Shown: positions 47,612 to 55,767 of the stretch, in pieces
How positions within the stretch are numbered: the first letter of the stretch is position 1
Layout: the number at the start of each line of letters is the position of its first letter
DNA from: Croceibacterium selenioxidans
Lineage (GTDB): Bacteria > Pseudomonadota > Alphaproteobacteria > Sphingomonadales > Sphingomonadaceae
Length of the DNA stretch: 64,000 nt
Direction of reading: 5' to 3'
Assembly: GCF_018599195.1 (NCBI RefSeq)
Contig: NZ_JAHFVK010000002.1
Coordinates: 434,001-498,000 of the forward strand
Notes under the pieces: model-generated
Database searches by the model: none
Seen by the model: only the letters and a program-made list of their open reading frames with translations
Told to the model about the DNA's origin: nothing
Made by a program: the position numbers and the translations under genes

Positions 47612-49177
47612 ATGGACGAACTGACCCTGCCCCCCGGCAGTCTCGCAGGCGCGATCCGTGCCATGCGGGACGCGATCGGGGCGGACAATGTCCTGACCGA
47701 TCCTGCCTCGATGGCCGACCATGGCGATCCCTTCGCGCCTCCCGGTGAGTGGTACCGCCCCGGCGCGGTTCTGCTTCCGGGCAGCGTCGAGGAGGTGCAG
47801 GCGGTGCTGCGCATCGCCAACGAACATGGCACTCCGGTTTGGACCAGCAGCCAGGGCCGCAACAAGGGGTATGGCGGCGGCGCTCCCCGTGTGTCGGGCA
47901 GCTTTGCCCTCTCGCTCCGGCGCATGAACAAGGTGCTGGCGGTCGACGAGGACAATTGCTGGGCCCTTATCGAACCCGGCGTGCGCTTCTTCGACCTCTA
48001 CGACCACTTGCGCGCGATCGGCTCGAAGCTGTGGATGTCGGTGCCGGATCTGGGTGCCGGCAGCGTGATCGGCAACGCGCTCGACCATGGGGTCGGCTAC
48101 ACTCCGCTGGGCGACCATTTCGGCAATCATTGCGGGATGGAAGTCGTGCTCGCCGATGGCGAGGTGCTGCGCACCGGCATGGGCGGGATGAGCAATCCGC
48201 ACGCCTGGCAGGTCTTCCCGCACGGCTGCGGGCCGACGCCGGACGGGCTGTTCACCCAGTCGAATTACGGCGTGGTGACCAAGATGGGCGTGTGGCTGAT
48301 GCCGCCGCCGCAAGTCTACATGCCCGGTTGGCTCACGCTCGACAGCGAGGAGCAGTTCGGCCCGTTCCTCGAAGCGCTGCGCCCGCTGATGATCGACGGC
48401 ACGATCCCCAACCAGCCGATGATCATCAACGCCGTCTGCGCCGCCAGCGCCTTCTGGGGGCGCGAGGAGTGGTACACCGGCAACGACCCCATCCCCGAAG
48501 AGGTGATCGACAGGATCGCCCAGACGCCCGGCTTCGGCCGCTGGGTCATGCGCTTTGCCCTCTACGGCGACGAGCCGGTGGTCGAACACAACCGCGCCAA
48601 AGTGGACGCGGCCCTCGGTTCCATTCCCGGCTGCAACATCACTTATTCCAAGTACGACGGAAGCGCCCTGCCCGACTTCGAGAACCCGCACGAGCGCGTC
48701 CAGGCCGGCATCCCGAGCATGGCGCTCGACCGCATGACCCGCTGGTACGGCGGTGAGCAAGGCGGCCACATCGGCTTCTCCTGCGCCATGCCGATCACCG
48801 GCAATGACGGGACCACGATCCGCGACATGGTCCGCGAGCAGCTCAACGCCGACGGGCTCGACTATTCGGGCGTGTTCATTGTCAGCAAGCGGCACATGAT
48901 CCACGTTGGCCTGGTCGTGTTCGACACCGAGAACGAGCCCCAGGCCCGCGCCGCCTATGCCGCGTGCAAGGCGCTGGTCGGGCCGGCGGCCAAGCTCGGC
49001 TACGGCGAATACCGAAGCCATGTCGACTTCATGGACCTGGTCGCCGACCAATACGACTTCAACAACCACGTCCAGCGGCGCTTCGCCGAGACCATCAAGG
49101 ATGCCCTCGATCCGAACGGCATCCTCTCCCCCGGCAAGCAGGGCATCTGGCCCGCCGCCTATCGAACAGGAAGATGA
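47612..49177 (+). CDS. Eugenol/vanillyl-alcohol-oxidase-type 4-phenol oxidase
   Basis: A 521-residue VAO-family flavoenzyme, colinear with eugenol oxidase. The residues expected for that enzyme are all found: Tyr87 (Asn-Lys-Gly-Tyr-Gly-Gly), the catalytic Asp146 (Pro-Asp-Leu-Gly), His386 in Gly-Gly-His-Ile-Gly-Phe-Ser (expected covalent FAD ligand) and Tyr467-Arg468 (Gly-Glu-Tyr-Arg) for phenolate binding. It oxidises para-substituted phenols such as vanillyl alcohol or 4-alkylphenols with O2 or another acceptor. The His rather than Tyr ligand argues for an oxidase over a p-cresol methylhydroxylase. GGAGAGGAAG precedes the ATG. Confidence 0.9.
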   Translation: MDELTLPPGSLAGAIRAMRDAIGADNVLTDPASMADHGDPFAPPGEWYRPGAVLLPGSVEEVQAVLRIANEHGTPVWTSSQGRNKGYGGGAPRVSGSFALSLRRMNKVLAVDEDNCWALIEPGVRFFDLYDHLRAIGSKLWMSVPDLGAGSVIGNALDHGVGYTPLGDHFGNHCGMEVVLADGEVLRTGMGGMSNPHAWQVFPHGCGPTPDGLFTQSNYGVVTKMGVWLMPPPQVYMPGWLTLDSEEQFGPFLEALRPLMIDGTIPNQPMIINAVCAASAFWGREEWYTGNDPIPEEVIDRIAQTPGFGRWVMRFALYGDEPVVEHNRAKVDAALGSIPGCNITYSKYDGSALPDFENPHERVQAGIPSMALDRMTRWYGGEQGGHIGFSCAMPITGNDGTTIRDMVREQLNADGLDYSGVFIVSKRHMIHVGLVVFDTENEPQARAAYAACKALVGPAAKLGYGEYRSHVDFMDLVADQYDFNNHVQRRFAETIKDALDPNGILSPGKQGIWPAAYRTGR

Positions 49178-49178
49178 A

Positions 49179-50234
49179 TTGACTCACGAATTGAAGACCG
49201 GCGGTGACCGCGGTTACCTGCGCATTGCCACCGAAGAAGCCTTCGCCACTCAGGAACAGCTCGACGCGATCATGCGCCTGGTCAAGGAAGGCCGCGCCGA
49301 CAAGGGCACCATGAGCCTGTGGGGCTTCTACGGCACGAGCCCCAGCGAACGCACGACCTTCATCCGCGAACGCCTGCTGGACCTCGGGCCGCTACGCATC
49401 CAGGCTATGGACGAAGCCGGGATCGACAAGGCGGTGCTGGCGCTGACCAGCCCGGGCACCCAGTCGATGCACGACGTCGAAGAAGCCAAGCGCATCGCCC
49501 GCAACGCCAACGACCAGCTCAAGGCCGCCTGCGAGACCTACCCGGATCGCTTCCACGGCATGATCGCCGTCGCCCCGCTCGATCCGGAATGGTCGGCCGA
49601 GGAACTGCGCCGCGGCAAGGAAGAGCTCGGCTTCCACGGCGTGCAGATCAACAGTCACACCCACGGTCACTACCTGGACGAAGACCAGTTCGACCCGATC
49701 CTGCGCGCCTGCGCCGATCTCGACCTGCCGCTCTACATTCACCCGCAGGGCCCGCCCGACGGGATGATCGGCGGCATGGTCGAGGCCGGGCTCGACGGCG
49801 CGGTCTACGGCTTCGGCGTGGAGACCAGCTACCACGCGATGCGCCTGCTCACGACGGGCGTGTTCGATCGCTATCCCAACTTGCAGCTGATGCTCGGCCA
49901 TGGCTGCGAGGGGCTGCCGTTCTGGCTCTATCGCCTGGACTACATGCACAAGGCCGGCATCCGCAGCCAGCGCTACGATCGTCTGAAGCCGCTGCAGCAT
50001 GACCTGTTCCACTACATGCGCAACAACGTGCTGGCGACGAACAGCGGGTTGCCGTTCGGTCCCTCGATCAAGCTGATGATCGAGGTCATGGGGGAAGACC
50101 GCGTGATGTACGCGATGGATTACCCCTATCAATACGTGCCGGACGAAGTACGCTGGATGGACGATCTCGAGATCAGCGACTCCCAGAAGACAAAGTTTTT
50201 CCAGACCAACGCCGAACGCTGGTTCAAGCTCTAG
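49179..50234 (+). CDS. ligW: 5-Carboxyvanillate decarboxylase, LigW type (TTG start)
   Basis: A 351-residue amidohydrolase-superfamily decarboxylase. From a TTG at 49179 (AGGAAG upstream, 1 nt after the oxidase stop), the numbering matches that recalled for characterised LigW: metal and catalytic residues Glu19 (Ala-Thr-Glu-Glu-Ala-Phe), Arg58, His188 (Tyr-Ile-His-Pro), His241 (Leu-Gly-His-Gly) and Asp314 (Tyr-Ala-Met-Asp-Tyr-Pro-Tyr-Gln-Tyr). The whole protein, including the Lys-Thr-Gly-Gly start and Phe-Phe-Gln-Thr-Asn-Ala-Glu-Arg-Trp-Phe-Lys-Leu end, follows LigW closely. The expected reaction is 5-carboxyvanillate to vanillate plus CO2, Mn2+-dependent. A related 2,3-dihydroxybenzoate decarboxylase activity is the alternative. 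Confidence 0.9.
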   Translation: MTHELKTGGDRGYLRIATEEAFATQEQLDAIMRLVKEGRADKGTMSLWGFYGTSPSERTTFIRERLLDLGPLRIQAMDEAGIDKAVLALTSPGTQSMHDVEEAKRIARNANDQLKAACETYPDRFHGMIAVAPLDPEWSAEELRRGKEELGFHGVQINSHTHGHYLDEDQFDPILRACADLDLPLYIHPQGPPDGMIGGMVEAGLDGAVYGFGVETSYHAMRLLTTGVFDRYPNLQLMLGHGCEGLPFWLYRLDYMHKAGIRSQRYDRLKPLQHDLFHYMRNNVLATNSGLPFGPSIKLMIEVMGEDRVMYAMDYPYQYVPDEVRWMDDLEISDSQKTKFFQTNAERWFKL

Positions 50235-50253
50235 GCTGAAGGAGAGGATGCCG

Positions 50254-51111
50254 ATGACAACTTATGCCGTGACAGGCGCGACCGGGAAGCTCGGCCGCCT
50301 GGTTCTCGACGAACTGCTGCAGAAGACCGACGCCGCGAACGTGGTCGCGCTCGCGCGCGATCCTGCGGCGCTGGCCGATTATGCCGCCAAGGGCGTGCAG
50401 GTGCGGGCAGCGGACTATGACGATCCCGCCAGCCTCGATGCCGCGCTTGCCGGTGTCGACCGGGTGCTGCTCATCAGTGGCAACGCGGTCGGCCAACGTG
50501 AACGCCAGCATGGCGCGGTCATCGACGCGGCGAAAAAGGCTGGCGTGTCCTACCTGGCCTACACTTCGGTGCTCAACGCGCAGGGTTCGAAGCTGGCGCT
50601 CGCCGGGGAACATGTGCTGACCGAGAAGCTGCTCGAAAAGAGCGGCCTCAACTACGACGTGCTGCGCATGCCCTGGTATTCGGAGAACTACACCGGCGCC
50701 CTTGGCCCTTCGGTGGAGCATGGAGCTATCTATGGCGCGACGGGCGAAGGCCGCCTGTCCACCGCGACGCGGGCAGACCTCGCCGGCGGCGCCGTCGGGG
50801 CGCTGCTGAAGAGCCCCGGCGGCAAGGTCTATGAGCTGGCCGGTGACACGAGCTGGTCGATGGACGAGTTCGCCGCCGAAGTCGGGCGCCAGGCGGGCAA
50901 GCCGGTCAAGTACGTCAACCAGTCCGAGAGCGACTACGCCAAGACGCTCGAAGGCGTCGGCCTGCCGCCGCCTGTCGCGGCCCTGCTGGCTAGCACCAGC
51001 TACCTCTCGGGGTTCGGTGAACTTTACAGCGAGAGCAAGGACCTGAGCACGCTCTCGGGCCGCCCGACCACACCGATCAGCGAGACGATCGCGGCGGCGT
51101 TGAAGGGGTGA
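50254..51111 (+). CDS. NmrA/QOR2-like NAD(P)H-dependent oxidoreductase
   Basis: A 285-residue atypical SDR of the NmrA/quinone-oxidoreductase-2 group: N-terminal Val-Thr-Gly-Ala-Thr-Gly-Lys-Leu-Gly-Arg, Ala-Leu-Ala-Arg-Asp-Pro for NADPH preference, Leu-Leu-Ile-Ser-Gly and Tyr-Thr-Ser-Val-Leu-Asn. A likely function is reduction of quinones formed from aromatic intermediates. GGAGAGG lies 6 nt before the ATG at 50254, which is therefore preferred over an ATG 6 nt earlier. Fourth gene of the ALDH-oxidase-LigW operon. Confidence 0.87.
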   Translation: MTTYAVTGATGKLGRLVLDELLQKTDAANVVALARDPAALADYAAKGVQVRAADYDDPASLDAALAGVDRVLLISGNAVGQRERQHGAVIDAAKKAGVSYLAYTSVLNAQGSKLALAGEHVLTEKLLEKSGLNYDVLRMPWYSENYTGALGPSVEHGAIYGATGEGRLSTATRADLAGGAVGALLKSPGGKVYELAGDTSWSMDEFAAEVGRQAGKPVKYVNQSESDYAKTLEGVGLPPPVAALLASTSYLSGFGELYSESKDLSTLSGRPTTPISETIAAALKG

Positions 51112-51118
51112 AGTAAGA

Positions 51119-51144
51119 TCCTCCCCGGGCTTGCTCGGGGAGGA
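51119..51144. repeat. 26-bp hairpin repeat
   Basis: TCCTCCCCGGGC and GCTCGGGGAGGA around a TT, 8 bp after the reductase stop. It has one mismatch relative to the identical copies at 52813 and 57999. It may attenuate or end transcription between the reductase and the next MFS gene. Confidence 0.75.
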
Positions 51145-51170
51145 CACGGGAAGTGGGGAGAGGAAAGAAC

Positions 51171-52802
51171 ATGGCTACAACGGTCGCGGACGAAGCGCTC
51201 AAACCTGCTGCAAAAGTCACGCGTGCGGGATGGTATGCCCTGACGCTGGTTTCTGCAGCCCAGGCCATCAGCCTGCTCGATCGCCAGATCCTCTCGATCC
51301 TGGCCCCTTCGATCCGCGAGGACCTCGGCATCGGCGACGCCGAGCTCGGCCTCCTCTACGGAACCGTGTTCTCGCTATTCTACGCGCTGTTTTCGCTCCC
51401 GCTTGGGCGGCTCGTCGACGGCTGGATCCGCACGCGCCTGCTCGCGATCTGCATCTTCGGCTGGTCGCTCGCGGCCGGTCTTGCCGCCTTCGCCACGGGT
51501 TTTGGCCTGCTCGCCCTTTCGCGCCTGGGCGTCGGTGTCGGCGAAGGAGCAACGCAGCCCGCGGCCAATTCGATCATCTTCGACGTCTTCCCGCGCGAGC
51601 GGCGTGGCACGGCCATGGCCGCCCTCGGCATCGCGACTGCCCTCGGTCTCGGCCTGTCGATGACCCTCGGCGGCGTGGTCGCGCACTGGTGGGACACCCG
51701 TTACGCCGGGGTCGCGGCGCCCGGCGGCTTCTCCGGCTGGCAGTTCGCTTTCCTCGTCGCCGCCCTGCCCGGCTTCCTGCTCGCCTGGCTCATTTACCGT
51801 ATGAAAGAGCCAGAGCGCGGGGCAATGGATGGCATCGTCTCCCCGCCCGACCCGGCCCCCTTCGTGGCCAGCGCCAAGGTGCTGGGCGCCGTCACCCCCG
51901 GCGCGAACTGGTTCTATCTCTGGAACCACAAGGCCGGGGCAAAGCAGTGGACCGTGAACCTGGTCTCGCTCGCCGTGATTGCGGTGTTCTGCTTCGTGAT
52001 GACCAGGCTCACGCAAGCTTTCTCCCCGCGCCCTCCGATTGAAGCGCTCGGCCTCGCAATCGACCCGCACGTGCTGCAGTGGTCGGTGGTCGCCATCGGC
52101 GCCTTCGTGATCCTGAACCTGTTTCAGTCGTTCAAGCTCACCGACCGCGCGACCTACAACGTGGTCAGCGCTCCCTCGGTCATCCTGCTGATCGTGGTCG
52201 CGGGCTTCCAAACCTCGATCAACTACGGCGTGATGGGCTTTACCCCCTCGTTCCTCAATCGCGCCTTCGGGCTCTCGCCCGCAGAGACCGGCGTGCAGTT
52301 CGGCCTGCTGGCGGCGGCGCTGGGTATGATCGGCCCCATCGTTGCCGGGCCGCTCAGCGACTGGCTGACCGCGCGCATGGGCGGCAAGGGCCGGGTTTGG
52401 CTGACGATCTTTTCGCTCGGCATTTCGCCATTCTTCGGCATCTGGACCTTCAGCGCCACCAACCCGACCGAATTCTACCTGCGCTTCGTCGGCTACAGCC
52501 TGATCCTGACGCTGTGGCTGCCCCCGCTCTACTCGCTGCTCTACGACCTGGTGTTGCCGCGCATGCGCGGGATCACCTCTTCGCTGTTCATCATCATTAC
52601 CACGATGCTGGGCCTGGGCATGGGGCCGTATTTCGTCGGCATCGTCAGCGACCGGAACGGCGGGGACCTGGGCCAGGCGATCATGTCGATCAACGTGGTG
52701 GCACCGGCAATTGTCCTCTGCCTGCTGGTGGTCCTGTTCCGGGTGAACCGCGACGAGACGACCATGCTCGAGCGTGCGCGGGCCGGAGGCGAGGCGGTTT
52801 GA
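51171..52802 (+). CDS. Spinster-like MFS transporter
   Basis: A 543-residue major facilitator with 12 predicted helices and a longer central loop. Helix 1 carries Leu-Leu-Asp-Arg-Gln-Ile-Leu-Ser-Ile-Leu-Ala-Pro, and loop 2-3 has Pro-Leu-Gly-Arg-Leu-Val-Asp-Gly. Helices 4-5 have Gly-Val-Gly-Glu-Gly-Ala-Thr-Gln-Pro-Ala-Ala, the Spinster-like pattern. GGGGAGAGG lies upstream of the ATG at 51171. It follows the LigW operon, separated from it by a 26-bp hairpin, and probably imports or exports aromatic acids. Confidence 0.86.
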   Translation: MATTVADEALKPAAKVTRAGWYALTLVSAAQAISLLDRQILSILAPSIREDLGIGDAELGLLYGTVFSLFYALFSLPLGRLVDGWIRTRLLAICIFGWSLAAGLAAFATGFGLLALSRLGVGVGEGATQPAANSIIFDVFPRERRGTAMAALGIATALGLGLSMTLGGVVAHWWDTRYAGVAAPGGFSGWQFAFLVAALPGFLLAWLIYRMKEPERGAMDGIVSPPDPAPFVASAKVLGAVTPGANWFYLWNHKAGAKQWTVNLVSLAVIAVFCFVMTRLTQAFSPRPPIEALGLAIDPHVLQWSVVAIGAFVILNLFQSFKLTDRATYNVVSAPSVILLIVVAGFQTSINYGVMGFTPSFLNRAFGLSPAETGVQFGLLAAALGMIGPIVAGPLSDWLTARMGGKGRVWLTIFSLGISPFFGIWTFSATNPTEFYLRFVGYSLILTLWLPPLYSLLYDLVLPRMRGITSSLFIIITTMLGLGMGPYFVGIVSDRNGGDLGQAIMSINVVAPAIVLCLLVVLFRVNRDETTMLERARAGGEAV

Positions 52803-52812
52803 CGCACCAAGA

Positions 52813-52838
52813 TCCTCCCCGAGCTTGCTCGGGGAGGA
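52813..52838. repeat. 26-bp hairpin repeat, terminator-like
   Basis: TCCTCCCCGAGC and GCTCGGGGAGGA around TT, a 12-bp perfect stem 11 bp after the MFS stop. It is identical to 57999-58024. An A-rich run (AAGAAAAAAC) follows on the plus strand, so the T-run of a classic terminator would be on the other strand or absent. Confidence 0.75.
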
Positions 52839-52907
52839 TAAGAAAAAACTTTCCTACAACCAGTAGCTTAGGCCATGCAGGGCTATGCCGATCGTCCAGC
52901 CTCGCAA

Positions 52908-53103
52908 ACTGTCAACTTGCACCAAGCGCAACTTGAAAAGTGTCAACTTGGGCCCGGAAAAAGTGTCACCTTGCACCTCCTTGGCCGGACAAGTTGACAC
53001 TCTGACCAACCCAAACTGTCAACTTGCCGCGCGCAAACCCGCAGAAATCCGCCATTTCCGCAAAGTGACCCTTTCGCCAGAACAGTGTCACCCCGTCACC
53101 CCT
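52908..53103. repeat. Cluster of GTGTCAACTTG-type motifs (locus B)
   Basis: Part of a 350-bp gene-free interval. Copies: ACTGTCAACTTG at 52908 and 53015, AAGTGTCAACTTG at 52938, AAGTGTCACCTTG at 52961, CAAGTTGACACT at 52990 in the opposite orientation, and GTGTCACCCCGTCACCCCT at 53085-53103, the same 19-mer that ends locus A. The benzoylformate-decarboxylase-type gene starts 49 bp later, so the cluster lies in its promoter region. Confidence 0.75.
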
Positions 53104-53152
53104 CCGCCGCAGGGCTTGAAGCCCGCTCGGCTCAGCGCGTAAGGGCCTGAAC

Positions 53153-54715
53153 ATGCCTACCGTCAGAGAAGCCGCCTTCCGCGTATTCGAACACTTCGGT
53201 GTCGACCGCCTGTTCGGAAACCCGGGAAGCACCGAGCTGCCGATGCTCAAGGCCATGCCCGAAGGGTTCCGCTACGTCCTGGGCCTGAACGAAGCAGTCG
53301 TGGTCGGTATGGCGGATGGCTTCGCCCGCTCCTCCGGCAAGCCGGCGCTGGTCAACCTGCACAGCTCGGCGGGCACCGGCCATTCGCTCGGCAATCTGTT
53401 CACCGCGTGGAAGAACAACACGCCGATCGTGGTCACCGCCGGGCAGCAGGCGCGCAGCATCCTGCCGCACGATCCGTTCCTGTTCGCCGAGCGTCCGACC
53501 GAATTCCCGCGCCCTTACGTGAAGTACGCCATCGAGCCCGCTCGCGCCGAAGACGTACCCCTGGCGCTCGTCCGCGCCTTCGTCACCGCCATGACCCCGC
53601 CAATGGGTCCGTGCTTCGTCTCGATCCCGGTCGACGATTGGGAGCGCGAATGCGACTGGCCACCGCTGCCCGACCTGACCTTGCGCGCGGTCCCCTCTGC
53701 CACCGGGATCGAACGGCTCGCCGCGATGATTGACCAGAGCCAGAAACCCGCGCTGGTGATCGGCACTGGGGTGGCCAATGCCGGTGGGTGGGAAGCGGCC
53801 ATCAAGCTGGCGGAAAAGGCCGGCTGCTCGGTCTGGGCCGCCCCCTATGCCGCCCGCGAAACCTTCCCGGAAAACCATCCGCAGTTCTCCGGCTTCCTCC
53901 CTGCCTGGCGCGATAAGCTGCGCGGGCTGCTGGCGCCGCACGATGCGATCCTTGTCGTCGGGGCGCCGGTGTTCACCTATCATGTCGAGGGCGAAGGGCC
54001 GCATTGGCCGGAGCACGCCGCGCTCATGGCGCTAAGCGACGATCCGCAGCACCTGGCCTCGCTGCCCGGCGGCGGGGGCGTGCTGGGTGACGTGGCGGAC
54101 GGCCTCGCCCAACTCGCCCGGCGCGTGAATGCGCGCGCCTTCACCGGCAAGTCGCACCAGCTCAAGGACCCTGAGCCGGCGATGACTTCCGCCTACGTGC
54201 TCAAGCGCATTGCCGCGCTGCGCCCGGAGCGAGCGGTGATCGTGGAGGAAGCGCCAACGGCGCGCGGACCGGAGCATGATACCCTGCCGATCACTCGCGA
54301 GGGAGGCTTCTACACCTGCGCCAGCGGGGGGCTCGGCTATTCGCTACCGGCAGCGGTCGGCGTGGCGAAGGGCCAGCCCGACAAGGTCATCGCCATCCTG
54401 GGTGATGGCTCGGCCATGTATACGATCCAGGGCCTGTTCTCAGCGCGAGAGGAACAGGCCAACGTCAGCTTCGTGATCCTCAACAACGGCGCCTACGCCG
54501 CGCTGACGGGTTTCTCCGCCGAATTCGGCATGAACCACGTGCCCGGCTGCGACCTAACCGGCCTCGACTTCGTCAAGCTCGCCGAAGCGCAGGGCCTGGC
54601 GGCGCGATTGGTCGATAGCGTTGAAGATCTGGACCAGGCGCTGAGCTGGAGCTTCGCGCAGACCGGCCCGACCTTGCTCGACGTGCGGATCGAGTACGCG
54701 ATCCACAGTCACTAG
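53153..54715 (+). CDS. Benzoylformate-decarboxylase-type ThDP enzyme
   Basis: A 520-residue thiamine diphosphate enzyme. The benzoylformate decarboxylase active-site residues are at the expected places: Ser26 (Gly-Asn-Pro-Gly-Ser-Thr-Glu), Glu47 (Leu-Asn-Glu), His70 (Leu-His-Ser-Ser-Ala-Gly) and His277 (Thr-Tyr-His), and the C-terminal ThDP motif Gly-Asp-Gly-Ser-Ala-Met with Asn-Asn-Gly-Ala-Tyr follows. It should convert an aryl-glyoxylate to the aldehyde, in line with an aromatic-catabolism setting. No mandelate dehydrogenase is adjacent, so the natural 2-keto acid is unknown. The upstream region is a repeat cluster. Confidence 0.88.
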   Translation: MPTVREAAFRVFEHFGVDRLFGNPGSTELPMLKAMPEGFRYVLGLNEAVVVGMADGFARSSGKPALVNLHSSAGTGHSLGNLFTAWKNNTPIVVTAGQQARSILPHDPFLFAERPTEFPRPYVKYAIEPARAEDVPLALVRAFVTAMTPPMGPCFVSIPVDDWERECDWPPLPDLTLRAVPSATGIERLAAMIDQSQKPALVIGTGVANAGGWEAAIKLAEKAGCSVWAAPYAARETFPENHPQFSGFLPAWRDKLRGLLAPHDAILVVGAPVFTYHVEGEGPHWPEHAALMALSDDPQHLASLPGGGGVLGDVADGLAQLARRVNARAFTGKSHQLKDPEPAMTSAYVLKRIAALRPERAVIVEEAPTARGPEHDTLPITREGGFYTCASGGLGYSLPAAVGVAKGQPDKVIAILGDGSAMYTIQGLFSAREEQANVSFVILNNGAYAALTGFSAEFGMNHVPGCDLTGLDFVKLAEAQGLAARLVDSVEDLDQALSWSFAQTGPTLLDVRIEYAIHSH

Positions 54716-54718
54716 GCC

Positions 54719-55267
54719 CTAGAAGTAGCAGCTGCAGATTCCGACAACGATGCCGATCACGCTGCTGCCGAGGATGAAGGCCAAGCTGGATTGGCCCCAC
54801 CGGCTCTTGGTCGATTGCCGCAGCCGCTGCATGTCGAGGGAAGGCCGGGTGTGAGGGGAGCGGCCGGAAGCGCGGTTGAACAACGGGTCCAGCGATTTGT
54901 CTCCCGCCCCCTTCGCCCAGTCGCGCGCAAAGCTCCTCGCTTCGATCTTGGTCTCACGGTCCGACGGTCGCCAGTTGCGCGTTGCCAGGACCCAGTTGGG
55001 GCTGATCGGCTTGTCGAATTGCACGCCGATTGTGGTCCCACTCTGCCAAACCTTTGCGCCGTAGACCTCGAAGCCCATCCACTTGAGGACGCCGTCCTTT
55101 GCTCGCTCCGGCCCGGAAAGCTGAAGCCGCGCCCCGCTTTGCGAGAGGTCGAGCAGGGTTATATTCGAAGAGCCGTTGACCGTGATGAACTGGGCGGGAA
55201 TTCCCAATCGCAAGCGCGAGTGCGCCCGGCGCGGGAGGAAATCCAGTCCAAGGGCAGTGCTGGCCAT
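54719..55267 (-). CDS. PilZ-domain protein with C-terminal membrane helix
   Basis: A 182-residue protein. The N-terminal half is a PilZ domain: Arg-Arg-Ala-His-Ser-Arg (RxxxR-type motif) and Asp-Leu-Ser-Gln-Ser-Gly-Ala-Arg-Leu (D/NxSxxG), the two c-di-GMP contact motifs. A charged linker and a hydrophobic tail (about 160-180, ending Cys-Ser-Cys-Tyr-Phe) anchor it in the membrane. It could read c-di-GMP made by the GGDEF/EAL protein at 27480. Converges on the ThDP enzyme with a 3-bp gap. Confidence 0.82.
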   Translation of the reverse strand: MASTALGLDFLPRRAHSRLRLGIPAQFITVNGSSNITLLDLSQSGARLQLSGPERAKDGVLKWMGFEVYGAKVWQSGTTIGVQFDKPISPNWVLATRNWRPSDRETKIEARSFARDWAKGAGDKSLDPLFNRASGRSPHTRPSLDMQRLRQSTKSRWGQSSLAFILGSSVIGIVVGICSCYF

Positions 55268-55481
55268 GCCCCTGAATCGCCTATTAACCTCAACAACCCG
55301 CGAAACCCGGGCTACGCAAAACCGCGTAGAATGGGCTCGACCAGGCGTCGCAGCCGTCGCATGCCGCCATCAAATAGACGGGCGGGACAAGGTCCTTTGC
55401 CGTCCTCAACAAAAGAGTATTGCTCGTCAAACGCTTGTTGGCGTAAGGGAATGAATCTCAACAATAAGGGGAGTTGGTCAT

Positions 55482-55709
55482 ATGTCGTTTGGTAAATCTG
55501 CGCTGCTTGCACTTTCGGCGATCTCATTGATCAGTTCGCCGGTGATGGCGCAGGCGGCTAATGGCCCGGCTCCTCGCACGGCGGCTACGCTGGAAGATTC
55601 CGACGCTGTGGCCGGCGTTGGCATCCTCATTCCCCTGATCGCGCTCGTCGCCATCGTCCTCATCGCCGTTGCCGTGAACGACAGCGGCGACGACGCCGTT
55701 AGCCCGTAA
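55482..55709 (+). CDS. Small exported membrane protein, 75 residues
   Basis: A protein with a signal peptide (cleavage near Val-Met-Ala-Gln-Ala) and one further hydrophobic helix (about 45-67: Val-Gly-Ile-Leu-Ile-Pro-Leu-Ile-Ala-Leu-Val-Ala-Ile-Val-Leu-Ile), ending in an acidic tail. A GGGGAG ribosome site precedes the ATG and a strong terminator follows. No family recognised; likely well expressed. Confidence 0.68.
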   Translation: MSFGKSALLALSAISLISSPVMAQAANGPAPRTAATLEDSDAVAGVGILIPLIALVAIVLIAVAVNDSGDDAVSP

Positions 55710-55730
55710 CTTCCTGCTTCCGATCTAACC

Positions 55731-55760
55731 AAGGCCTCGCTGCCGCGGCAGCGGGGCCTT
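55731..55760. terminator. Bidirectional terminator
   Basis: A 14-bp stem with one G-T wobble: AAGGCCTCGCTGCC (55731-55744) with GGCAGCGGGGCCTT (55747-55760), flanked by T on each strand. It separates the small exported protein from the convergent DUF3237 gene. Confidence 0.8.
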
Positions 55761-55767
55761 GTCATAA

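Noticed and set aside
45817-47955. Long open frame (712 codons) on the minus strand
   Set aside because: It lies opposite the aldehyde dehydrogenase and the start of the phenol oxidase, which have complete catalytic motifs. High-GC coding DNA commonly leaves an open antisense frame.
47456-49069. Open frame of 537 codons on the minus strand
   Set aside because: It is antisense to the eugenol-oxidase-type gene, whose active-site residues are all present.
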